From Dipteris shenzhenensis (taxonomy: Eukaryota; Polypodiophyta; Polypodiopsida; Gleicheniales): a DNA stretch of 64,000 nt. The notes beneath the pieces were generated by a model. It searched no databases. It was not told the origin of the DNA and worked only from the letters and a program-made list of their open reading frames with translations. Made by a program: the position numbers and the translations under genes. Shown piece by piece: positions 1-9,506 of this stretch. The stretch is from NCBI GenBank assembly GCA_047967505.1, contig CM106539.1. One strand, written 5' to 3'. Position 1 is the first letter of the stretch, and every line of letters begins with the position of its first letter.

Positions 1-3000
1 TCAAGAATTAAAATAGTAAATCGTCTGAAATCAATTTCATAGATGTCGCGTATGGTTCCACAATAATCCAACTGTGAGGAGAGAAGATTGGTATCCGAAG
101 CACTTGCTCGGCTATCTTGTGTGAAGTTAGCCATGACTCCACAATCATACGTGACTCTCTTTGAATCGATGCGTTCTACGCGAAAATGTCGTCCATATGA
201 CCATAATGCACTGTACTTTTTGTACTGTAAAAGAGCATCATTAAAACAATGAAGATGCACCTATTTTATAGCATATATTGCCACAGATAATTACTTAATT
301 ACATCAAGAGATAAGAAACTTACATGCACCATACATCCAAATGATAACTCCCGCTCGCGCTCGTTTATTGTCTCTCCATCACGTTCGGCTTTACGTATAG
401 CTAGTTGTAGCCAATCAAGTGACATGTGAGTAGGGAGAAGAGCCAGATCTCGTGGATATGGTTGTGATCGCCTGTACATTACTCTGAATCTCGTCCTTGC
501 ATTTATTCTTTCTGCTTTGGCCACTTCATATCTCTCAATCCACTTTTGCATCTCAGGGCTATTGAGGATACAAAACTTATTGAATTTCTCCATTTGCTCT
601 TCGCTCATCTTTCTTTCAATCCCTTTTCCTTGGGGGACCTCGCCAATGATGCGATCATCATCCTTGTTGTGCTAAGCTTGCGGCATATCAGGATCCGTGG
701 ATGCAAGAAACTCTGTGATATATACTAATGACTCTTGCACAAGCCATCCCTCTGCCATGCTTGCTTCTAGTCTTGCTCTTTGTCTTACAAACCCCTTTAA
801 AGTTTTCATAAACCGCTCGAGAAAAAACATGCATCGATTATGAACGGTACCTGCTATAGCCACCTCATCAACTATGTGCACAAGCAAGTGGACTTGAGTT
901 GTCATAATGCTTGAGGGAAAGTGCTTCTCAAGCAAGCATACGGCTTCGATGGATTCCACCCTAGCCTTCTCGATACTCGATATAGAGATCTCTTTTTGAG
1001 ATATCCACCTATTTCACATGTCCATGCATATGTAAGATATTTGAGATATCCACCTATTTCACATGTCCATGAAGAAAATACATAATGCGAATTGATAGTA
1101 AGCATACCTCACAATACCACAGATCTTGAATATAGCATTTCTAACATCTTCTTGTAAGCACCCTTTTATTGTAATTGGAAGGATGAACTATCAAAGCAAC
1201 AATGAAATTATGTCAACAATATAACATAATAATAATTACGCTAATGCATCACTATTATCGGTACACTAATTCTACTTAGAATACCTGTAAGACCTTGTAC
1301 CAATCATGGGACTTGAGGCCACTAAGCTTATTGTCCTTTGAAAATGCTCCTTTCAAGCAACGCATGTACCCTGTCGGTGTTTGAAAAGAGGCAATGTCTG
1401 CCTTGATCGCTGCCTCCTCCCTCGTAGAGAGGATCCACGTTGCTTTCGGGAGGACAACTTTTCCTGAAGCATGCACTTGGGGCCACAAACGAGACATCCT
1501 ATTCATAGCACGCAAGTCTTCTCGCACTCCTCTCGAGTCCTTGGAACCAACCAAGTGTGCCCAAATGGTAGCCCCCACATTCTTAAAGATATCCATGGGA
1601 TCCAAGAGATGATTGATTTGTAACTGACCCCAATAAGGAAGCTCGTGAAAGATCGATAGCCTCTTCATACCAGGAGGAGGTTCCTCTCCATTCTCCCTCC
1701 AAGCTTGAATCCAATCACTTGCTTTCAAATATGATGGTGGTGGATCAAGCTGACCTCCACGTGCGAGATGGTCGAGCGGAAGGTATCGAGCATGACCTTC
1801 ATAAACATTTTTCCTCATGTGTTTGGAGTAACGTGCAAGCGATTTCAGAGCGGGTCCACAAACAGGACAAGCATGGTACCCACTTGTAACAAGCCCTGCA
1901 CGCGTGCATGAATATGTTAGTACAAGACATGCGTGCAAAAGAGAGTAAAAAAAGCATAATCCCTCATTGTACATGTAAAGACATAACCACGTACCTGCGC
2001 ACTCTCCATATCCTGGGTAGTCATGCATGGTCCACATCAAGATACCCCTGACTAAAATATCATTGGTATGCCTACGAGCTCTGGAAATATCAAAGACCTG
2101 CACTCCTCTCCATAATATCTGTAACTCCTCTATCAAAGGTGCCATGTACACGTCCATGTTTTTTGCCTTGTACTTTCCTGGCACAAGTAGTGCAAGCATG
2201 AGGTGTCCCTTTTTTATTGTTAGCCATGGTGGGATATTGTAATTCACCACGACTATGGGCCATGTCGAGCGTAACCCGAAAGGATTCACGCCGTCCATGG
2301 CTAGCCCAAGATGTAAGTTGCGTGGCTCTCTCGCAAAGTCCGGCCACTGATTATCTATGTGCTTCCAAGCCGCACAATCTGCGGGAATCCTCAATGTGTG
2401 ATCAGTGGACCGATGAGATGCATGCCATGTCATCAACTCCGCTATGGATTTGCATCGAAACATGTGTTGTATTCTTGCAATGATGGGAAAGTGTCTTAAG
2501 ACCTTTACCGGTATCCTCTCACCCTGCAAGTCATCTCTATATCGTTGTTCCCCACACTTTGGACAACTAGCCAAATCTCCATGCTCATGACGAAAGAGAA
2601 TACAATCATTACGGCAAGCATGGATGGTATCATAATCCATACCCACCATTGTTAGCATCTTTTTCGCTTCATCTCTTGATGCGGGCATGGTATTTGGTGC
2701 AGGCAACATCTTTTGGAGCAACCTATGACAAAGACACTATCCAAATGATGATTCTCAAAACAAACAATATCCAAATAATGAGTCAATCAAATTAATGCAA
2801 GGGCTAACCTCATTAAGGCCGAGACACTTGTATCCGACCACCCATACTGTACTTGTAGATTCAAGATTGAGAGACAAGCACGTAGTTTAGACATCCTGGC
2901 ACCCTCGTACAATTGTGTTGATTGCAACTCTCGCATTTTCACCTCAGACTCTGACATCACATGTACGTGGGATGTAGTGCCCCTAAAAATGGAATCCATC

Positions 3001-3381
3001 ATGTCGACCATACCCTCGTCGTCATCCGGGAGACTATAGTCTTGTTGAAAGTGAGAAGGTATATGTGTACCCTCGTCACCCTCGTCATCCTGTCATAAGC
3101 TCATTCGTGTAAATAGAAGATCTTCTAATTCTGGGTATACAATAAGATTGCGACCTTAAATAGCTTTGACTTACCGATGATCCATCAACATGTGCAACAC
3201 CAACGGGGGGTACTGGTTTCGGCTCCTCCCCATACATCCGCAAGTGGTGCATGATAATACGACGTTGATGTCGTACTTCTCGCTTGCAATGAGTGCAATG
3301 ACAATATAACCTCTCCGTAAGCCACTTCGTGCTCCCGGGCGTTGGCGCATCATCGGATGAGCTTCCACTCGTCCCTTCCAT
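1..3381 (-). pseudogene. Tnp2-type CACTA transposase, copy A1 (3' end outside window)
   Basis: Transposase that cuts and joins element ends. Inferred exons on the minus strand: 3381-3175 (start MEGTSGSSSDDAP, with a Cys/His-rich stretch CHCTHCKREVRHQRR), 3089-2809 (helical, ending QYGWSDTSVSALM), 2722-1995, 1895-1285, 1187-1108, about 1005-324 and 224 to beyond 1. Family signatures are LGLAMDGVNPFG (the DGxNPF acidic motif), WTMHDYPGYGECAG, HACPVCG and HELPYWGQLQ. A DUF4218-like segment (HFPSSIMTTQVHLLVHIVDE) and the start of a DUF4216-like segment (LDYCGTIRDIYEIDF) follow. Splice sites were placed on GT-AG and reading frame. The roughly 1005 acceptor is uncertain. An in-frame TAG at 674-672 replaces a Trp codon present in copy A2, so the gene is broken. 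The start was chosen as the first Met before the conserved Cys/His block, shared with A2. Confidence 0.85.
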
Positions 3382-3616
3382 CTACACTTATAAAACCAAA
3401 ACATAAGCATGAAGAGGAGATATTGACAATTATGAGCATAGCATGTTTAATTTGAGCTTCTCTTGAGGCCATATAAAAAGAATGACGTCGCTATATAGTA
3501 AGGATTGAAACAAAAAATCCTATATAGTAAGGCTATGTAGTAAGAGGAGATATTGACAATTATAGGCATAGCATGTTTGAGCTTCACAAGAGGCCACACC
3601 AAAAAATAAACAGTAA

Positions 3617-3750
3617 GCGTCGCTATATAGCGACGCTCTGTTCCGTCGCTATATAGCGACGATTTTAATTTAAAACGTCGCTATATAGCGACGCTTTAAA
3701 TTAAAAACGTCGCTATATAGCGACGAATAAGCGTCGCTATATAGCGACGC
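3617..3750. repeat. Central array of five TCGCTATATAGCGA palindromes (A1)
   Basis: Five near-identical palindromes, the longest reading GCGTCGCTATATAGCGACGC, start at about 3617, 3644, 3676, 3708 and 3731, mostly 27-32 bp apart. They lie between the Tnp2 start codon (3381) and the TNPA leader, so they occupy the shared promoter region. The same word is clustered at the right end (9256-9376). In En/Spm, TNPA binds short motifs near the ends and in the promoter. Binding here is inferred from position. Confidence 0.9.
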
Positions 3751-4291
3751 TGTGGGTTAAAACCCGAAACGCCGAAACCCGCGGCGTTTTGCTCAAAGCT
3801 TTCCTAATCTCTCAAGTAAGCTCCCCAAAATCTCCTCCCACCTATTTTCACTGACCTCCCATCTATTCCAAGCAACCTCCTACTCTATTTCCCACTCCTC
3901 ACCCTTCTCCTACCTCTTGTGCACCCTCTCTCTCCTTTTTTCCTCTTTGGTTTCCAGAAAGAAAGTTCTTCAAAAGGTGAGTTTCTTTCAACAATGTAGG
4001 TTGTTTGTTTGTTAGCTTTGGTTTTGTGAGTGTTTCTACTTATATTGCTAAAGTTTTAAACTAGTTTTCATGCTTGATTAGAAAGGATTCAAACAAAAAA
4101 CGAAATTTCAAGAAAGAAAGAAAGAAACTCACCTCTTCTTCCTGTATTTCTCTTCCTTCTCTTCCTTCTCTTCTCCTCAATCTCCTCCTTTCCTTGTCTC
4201 CTCAATCTTCTCTTTCCTTGTCTCCTTTCAAGAAGTTGCTTTTGTGATCTCCTCTTTCCACTAACATCTTATTTGAAAAAATGGGTTGTTT

Positions 4292-4379
4292 TCTCTCTTT
4301 TGTAGGGCCAGTCCACTACACCGAGCGGGACATACTCTCTCTTTTGTGGGCCCAGTCCACTACACCGAGCGGGACATAC
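4292..4379 (+). repeat. 44-bp tandem duplication in TNPA leader exon (A1)
   Basis: Two adjacent 44-bp units (4292-4335 and 4336-4379) begin TCTCTCTTTTGT and end GAGCGGGACATAC. A2 has one unit. The second copy of the splice-acceptor TGTAGGG has become TGTGGG, leaving only the upstream acceptor. Confidence 0.9.
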
Positions 4380-4387
4380 TTTTACAG

Positions 4388-7300
4388 GTAAGTGCTTCCT
4401 CTTCTTTCCATTTAAGCTTTTTGTTATTTGCATTGGCCTGCAGCTAGCGCCTTAAGCACTAGCTGCAGTGATGGGCGTAGGAACCCTCTCTTCCCCCTTC
4501 TCTTTTTCTCATTTTTCCCCCTTCTCTTTTTTCCCTCTTCTCTTATTCTCTCTTTCCCCCTTCTCTCTTTCCCCCTCTCTCTTTTCCCTTCTCTGTTTCC
4601 TTTCCCCCTTATTCTCTATTTCCTTTCCCTCTTATTCTCTTATGCTTATGCTTCTCTCATTCCCCCTTCTCTATTTCCCCCTTCTCTCATTCGCATAAGC
4701 TCTTTTTCCGCATAAGCTTATGCGGAAATAGAGAATGAGAGAAGCTTATGCTTCTCTCATTCTCTTTTTCCGCATAAGCTCCTTCTCTTTTTCCGCATGA
4801 GCATAAGCGCTTATGCTTATGCATAAGCATAAGCATAAGCTCATGCTTATGCTCATTCATGAGCATGAGCTTATGCATAAGTTTCCGCAAGAGCTTATGC
4901 GGAAATAGAGAATGAGAGAAGCTTATGCTTCTCTCATTCTCTTTTTCCGCATAGGCTCCTTCTCTCTTTCCGCATAAGCTCCTTCTCTATTTTCGCATGA
5001 GCATAAGCATAAGCATAAGCATAAGCTCATGCTTATGCTCATTCATGAGCATGAGCTTATGCGTAAGTTTCTGCATAAGCTTATGCGGAAATAGAGAATG
5101 AGAGAAGCTTATGCTTCTCTCATTCTCTTTTTCCGCATAAGCTCCTTCTCTCATTCCGCATAAGCTCCTTCTCTATTTCCGCATGAGCATAAGCATGAGC
5201 TTATGCTCATGCATGAGCATGAGCTTATGCGCAAGTTTCCGCATAAGCTTATGCGGAAATAGAGAATGAGAGAAGCTTATGCTTCTCTCGTTCTCTTTTT
5301 CCACATAAGCTCCTTCTCTATTTCTGCATGAGCATAAGCTCCTTCTCTCTTTCCGCATGAGCTCCTTCTCTCTTTCCGCATAAGCTCCTTCTCTATATCC
5401 GCATGAGCATAAGCATGAGCTTATGCTTATGCTTATGCGGAAATAGAGAATGAGAGAAGCTTATGCTTCTCTCATTCTCTTTTTCCGCATAAGCTCCTTC
5501 TCTCATTCCGCATAAGCTCCTTCTCTATTTCCGCATGAGCATGAGCTTATGCGCAAGTTTCCGCATAAGCTTATGCGGAAATAGAGAATGAGAGAAGCTT
5601 ATGCTTCTCTCATTCTCTTTTTCCGCATAAGCTCCTTCTCTATTTCCGCATGAGCATAAGCTCCTTCTCTCTTTCCGCATGAGCTCCTTCTCTCTTTCCG
5701 CATAAGCTCCTTCTCTATATCTGCATGAGCATAAGCATGAGGTTATGCTTATGCTTATGCATAAGCATAAGCATAAGCTCATGCTTATGCTCATGCATGA
5801 GCATGAGCTTATGCGTAAGTTTCCGCATAAGCTCCTTCTCTATTTCCGCATGAGCATAAGCTCCTTCTCTCTTTCCGCATGAGCTCCTTCTCTCTTTCCG
5901 CATAAGCTCCTTCTCTATATCTGCATGAGCATAAGCATGAGCTTATGCTTATGCTCATGCATGAGCATGAGCTTATGCGTAAGTTTCCGCAAGAGCTTAT
6001 GCGGAAATAGAGAATAAGAGAAGCTTATGCTTCTCTCATTCTCTATTTCCGCATATGCCGAAACATGAGCATAAGCTTATGCTCACCCATGAGCATCCGC
6101 ATAAGCTCATGCGGAAAAAGAGAAGGAGCTTATGCGGAAATAGAGAATGAGTTTCCGCATAAGCTCTTTCTCTTTTTCCGCATAAGCTCTTTCTCTTTCT
6201 CTTTTGCGTGAGCATATGCGGAAACATGAGCATAAGCTTATGCTCACCCATGAGCATCCGCATAAGCTCATGCGGAAAAAGAGAAGGAGCTTATGCGGAA
6301 ATAGAGAATGAGTTTCCGCATAAGCTCTTTCTCTTTTTCCGCATAAGCTCTTTCTCTTTCTCTTTTGCGTGAGCATATGCGGAAATAGAGAATGAGAGAA
6401 GCTTATGCTTCTCTCCTTCTCTATTTCCGCATATGCGGAAACATGAGCATAAGCTCATGCTCACCCATGAGCATAAGCATAAGCTCATGCGGAAAAAGAG
6501 AAGGAGCTTATGCAGAAATAGAGAATGAGTTTCCGCATAAGCTCTGTCTCTTTTTCCGCATAAGCTCTTTCTCTTTCTCTTTTGCGTGAGCATATGCGGA
6601 AATAGAGAATGAGAGAAGCTTATGCTTCTCTCCTTCTCTATTTCCGCATATGCGAAAACATGAGCATAAGCTCATGCTCACCCATGAGCATAAGCATAAG
6701 CTCATGCGGAAAAAGAGAAGGAGCTTATGCGGAAATAGAGAATGAGTTTCCGCATAAGCTCTTTCTCTTTTTCCGCATAAGCTCTTTCTCTTTCTCTTTT
6801 GCGTGAGCATATGCAGAAACATGAGCATAAGCTCATGCTCACCCATGAGCATAAGCATAAGCTCATGCGGAAAAAGAGAAGGAGCTTATGCGGAAATAGA
6901 TAAGCTTCTCTCATTCTCTATTTCCGCATAAGCTCCTTCTCTTTTTCCGCATGAGCATAAGCATGCGGAAACTCATCCTTCTCATGCTTATGCTCATGCA
7001 TGTGCATGAGCTTATGCTTAAGTTTTCGCATAAGCTCATGCTTATGCGTGAGCTTATGCGGAAATAGAGAATGAGAGAAGCATAAGCTCATTCTCTATTT
7101 CTGCATAACTCATTCTCTATTTCCCACTCTATTTCCCCCTTCTCTCATTTCCCCCTTCTCTCCTTCTCTATTTTCCCTCATCTCTTTCCCCTTCTCTATT
7201 TTCCCCTTCTCTCATTCTCTATTTCCTCATTCTCATTCTTTTCTTTCCTTTACATCTTCTTTCCCTCTTATCTTTCCCTCTTCTTTCCCTCTTTCCTTTC

Positions 7301-7406
7301 CCTCTTCTTTCCTTTCCCTCTTCTTTCTTCTTGCCTATGCCTATGCCTATGAGAATGCTCATGTTTGTTTATTTGTTTTCTGTTTTCGTGTTTGTGTCTA
7401 TGTTAG
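4388..7406 (+). repeat. 5'-UTR intron of TNPA filled with palindromic GCATAAGC repeats (A1)
   Basis: Donor CAG|GTAAGT at 4387/4388 and acceptor TATGTTAG|ACATG at 7406/7407 frame a roughly 3.0 kb intron directly before the TNPA start codon. It opens and closes with pyrimidine-rich sequence. About 4640-7120 is a mosaic of short words (GCATAAGC, ATGAGCATGAGC, TTTCCGCATAAG, GAGAATGAGAGAAGC) on both strands. Perfect 24-bp palindromes centred on AAGCTT recur, for example 5236-5259. A 30-bp inverted repeat with one mismatch and a 4-nt loop is at 5569-5632. Long stop-free frames in both directions (repeating MRKKRRSLC or AYAEKENERS) are by-products of the repeat and not genes. Confidence 0.8.
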
Positions 7407-7408
7407 AC

Positions 7409-8979
7409 ATGGGATCACGTCGCTCATCGGACGAGTACGGACAGCCTCGCAGGAGGAGAGCTCACGATCTATATGCTCCAGAGGACTTTGATTCCTCTCA
7501 GGCGACTACCCCAAGGACTACCCGACTCCTCTCGGTCCTAGCACTGTGACTACCCCTTGTCCGACCCCTCTTCCACGTAGCACTGCGACTACCCCTCAGG
7601 GGACTCCTTTGTTAGCCGCGCATGGCTTTGTTGGGACTCTCGACGAGTTTGTAGCGCAGATGAGCGATGAGGAGGTAGCGAGATTCTTCTCTCTGCTCTC
7701 TCAGAGGACCTCCGCAATTCCTTCCCCTACACCGACGGGTGGACGTACAGCCCAGCCATCCCCTCGCGCCCCTTCGACCGCGGGATCATCACCTGCGCAT
7801 GCCTCCCACAAGGGAAGGAAGAGTAGGATGGGCGGCTCATGTTGTGCTGACTCAGGAGATGTAGACGAGTCAGCACACTCACGCTCCTTTAGGTCTCCAC
7901 TTGCTCCGGAGACACAGTATCAGTCAGGTCCCTTTCCCTCTCCTACTCCCACAGCTACTCCTCGATCCGAAAGCGGTCGCGCAGCTTCCACTCCTTCAGA
8001 CTCTGCTACCGTCAGTCCCCCTTACTCATCAGGGGATCTCTCCTATCAAATCACATCTGCCGGAGAGATAATAGAAGACAAAAAGGGCAAAGCAGTGATG
8101 GCCGCCATGAGGCGGTTGATGAGTCATCACTTCAAGAGCGGCATAAATATCGATTGGCGGTATCAAGATGCCCAAAAGAAGCAGGCGGTGATCGATGAGT
8201 TAAAACAAAGATATCCTAATCCGCCAAATGTGGAGTTTAATAACAGTTATATGCTTGAGCGCATGGGTTTGGTCCTAAAGCATCGCAGATCATCCATGCG
8301 TACTTCCATTACAAAGGGGTTGGCTAAACCGAGCTGGGCAGACAAAGCTGATTGGAAGTACTTCAAGAAGCAACATAGGGACCATCCCGAAATGTTCGAG
8401 GGTCAGAGGAGGGCTGCGAAGAGATGGCTGGATGTCGTAGGTACTTCGCACTTTGGTGCAGGCGGACGATATGCATTCGAGGCAACCGTGGTAAGTTTAC
8501 TTCTTTCCATTTAATGTATTGTTCTATTTGTTTTAGTTACATATTACATGCACTTTAGCTAACTCTAACTCTCGTAAATTGGATCCACAGCAAGCTGCGA
8601 TGGGTCGTCTTCCTACGGATGCAGAGATGCGGCGCGCATTTCGGATAGGAACCAAGCCGTGGTTCATTGAGCAAGAGGCAATGGGAGCGACAGTCGATTG
8701 GGCTGAGGTGGCTGCTCGCATGGTATAACTTTACTCCTACTTGTAATCTCACTTTTTAATTTAAGTTCCAATCTAATTTTCGATTTATATGGTTCACTCT
8801 TAGGGTCAAAGCTCAAGCGTCCCATCATCAGAGACGAGCGATCAACACGGGCAAGGATCGGATGCAGGTGCCGAGAGGACGAGGGAGAAGACGCAGGCGT
8901 CGGGGACGAGGGAGAAGATGCAGGTGCCGAGGACCAGGGAACAGCCCAACAAGACGATTCGGATTCGGATTCGGATTAG
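7409..8979 (+). pseudogene. TNPA/Transposase_24-like protein, copy A1
   Basis: Accessory DNA-binding transposase protein of the CACTA element, nuclear by family. Exons: 7409-8490, 8591-8722 and 8804-8979, with donors GTG|GTAAGT and ATG|GTATAA and acceptors CCACAG and CTCTTAG. The N-terminus (MGSRRSSDEYGQPRRRR) is basic, followed by a Pro/Ser/Thr-rich linker. A conserved core, around 8070-8430, reads MSHHFKSGINIDWRYQ and QRYPNPPN. In A0 the C-terminus is a run of Asp/Glu/Ser ending in DSDSDSDE. Two lesions are visible by comparison with A0: loss of about 7 bp near 7523, which shifts the frame after PEDFDSSQATTPRTT, and a 2-bp gain near 8877 in the last exon. MLD three codons upstream (7400) could serve as start, but it would lie in the proposed intron. 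Confidence 0.8.
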
Positions 8980-9171
8980 TAGTGGTAGTAGCATTTTGTA
9001 TATCCGCTCGTTAGAGCAATTTTGTATCGCCCTTTCACAGGGTAATTTTGTTTCAAACACAGTTGTATATGTATATGCATTTCTTCCTCATCGTTCACAA
9101 GAACAATTTTGTATCACCCTGCAAGCAAGGGAAATTTTGTTATAAAAAACTTTCTTTTGTAATTACAAAAA

Positions 9172-9242
9172 AAAAAAAAGGGTTAGTGGGGCTAAACAGG
9201 GCCAAAAGGAAGCCCTGTTTAGCCCCACTAACCCTTTTTTTT
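9172..9242 (+). repeat. Long perfect hairpin after TNPA (A1)
   Basis: Arms 9180-9202 and 9212-9234 pair perfectly (GGGTTAGTGGGGCTAAACAG against its complement) around a 9-nt loop. A-runs and T-runs on either side extend the stem to about 31 bp. It stands between the TNPA stop and the terminal palindrome array. Copies in A0 and A2 hold the same place. Confidence 0.9.
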
Positions 9243-9255
9243 AACTTCTGTTAAT

Positions 9256-9376
9256 CGTCGCTATATAGCGACGTTTACCAGTGTCGCTATATAGCGACGA
9301 TTATCAGAGTCGCTATATAGCAACGTTTGCATCGTCGCTATATAGCGACGATTAACAGCGTCGCTATATAGCGACG
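9256..9376. repeat. Right subterminal array of five palindromes (A1)
   Basis: Five TCGCTATATAGCGA-type palindromes, one with a changed base (TCGCTATATAGCAA), start about every 26 bp. A degenerate tail (TTTATAGCGACGCTCC) leads toward the terminus. The position matches subterminal TNPA-binding repeats in CACTA elements. Confidence 0.9.
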
Positions 9377-9488
9377 GTTTATAGCGACGCTCCTTTTTCG
9401 ACGATTTTAACGACTTTTATAGCGACCTTTGCGCCCGTGAAAAAAAAAAAATTTAATGTAAAAAGCATCGGTATTTCCGTCGGAAAAT

Positions 9489-9506
9489 GGCCTATGCCTT
9501 GTAGTG
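9489..9506 (-). repeat. Right terminal inverted repeat of A1
   Basis: GGCCTATGCCTTGTAGTG, which read from the end is CACTACAAGGCATAGGCC. It is identical in A0, and one base differs in A2. The next three bases, GCT, are the expected TSD. The left partner is outside the window. Confidence 0.85.

Larger units (their letters stand above)
3382..4387. promoter_or_regulatory. Bidirectional promoter region and non-coding leader of TNPA (A1)
   Basis: Between the divergent Tnp2 and TNPA genes. After the palindrome array a pyrimidine-rich leader leads to a splice donor CAAAAG|GTGAGT at 3976/3977. A T-rich acceptor ends TTTTGTAG at 4305, followed by a small exon, 4306-4387, ending TTTTACAG before GTAAGT. 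The same small exon is visible in A2 (34245-34280), which supports a spliced 5' leader. Transcription starts cannot be placed. Confidence 0.55.
1..9506. mobile_element. CACTA (En/Spm) family A, copy A1, left end outside window
   Basis: A DNA transposon with two divergent genes: Tnp2 on the minus strand (to 3381) and TNPA on the plus strand (coding part 7409-8979). The right end at 9506 reads inward as CACTACAAGGCATAGGCC, a typical CACTA terminus. Five copies of the palindrome TCGCTATATAGCGA lie just inside that end, and five more lie at the centre between the two genes. The left terminus is not in the window because the Tnp2 gene is still coding at position 1. The flank beyond 9506 is the same palindromic repeat found inside the element (4640-7120). 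The simplest reading is therefore that A1 sits inside another family A copy (A0). Both genes carry lesions, so this copy is not autonomous. Confidence 0.85.

Noticed and set aside
4687-7000. Many 60-116-residue open frames on both strands in the GCATAAGC tract (repeating MRKKRRSLC, AYAEKENERS).
   Set aside because: They follow from a palindromic repeat free of stop triplets, occur in opposite strands over the same bases, and have no start context or domain.
4640-7120. CRISPR-like or centromeric satellite interpretation of the regular repeats.
   Set aside because: No constant repeat with unique spacers and no fixed period. The words are shuffled, and the tract lies in a plant transposon intron.
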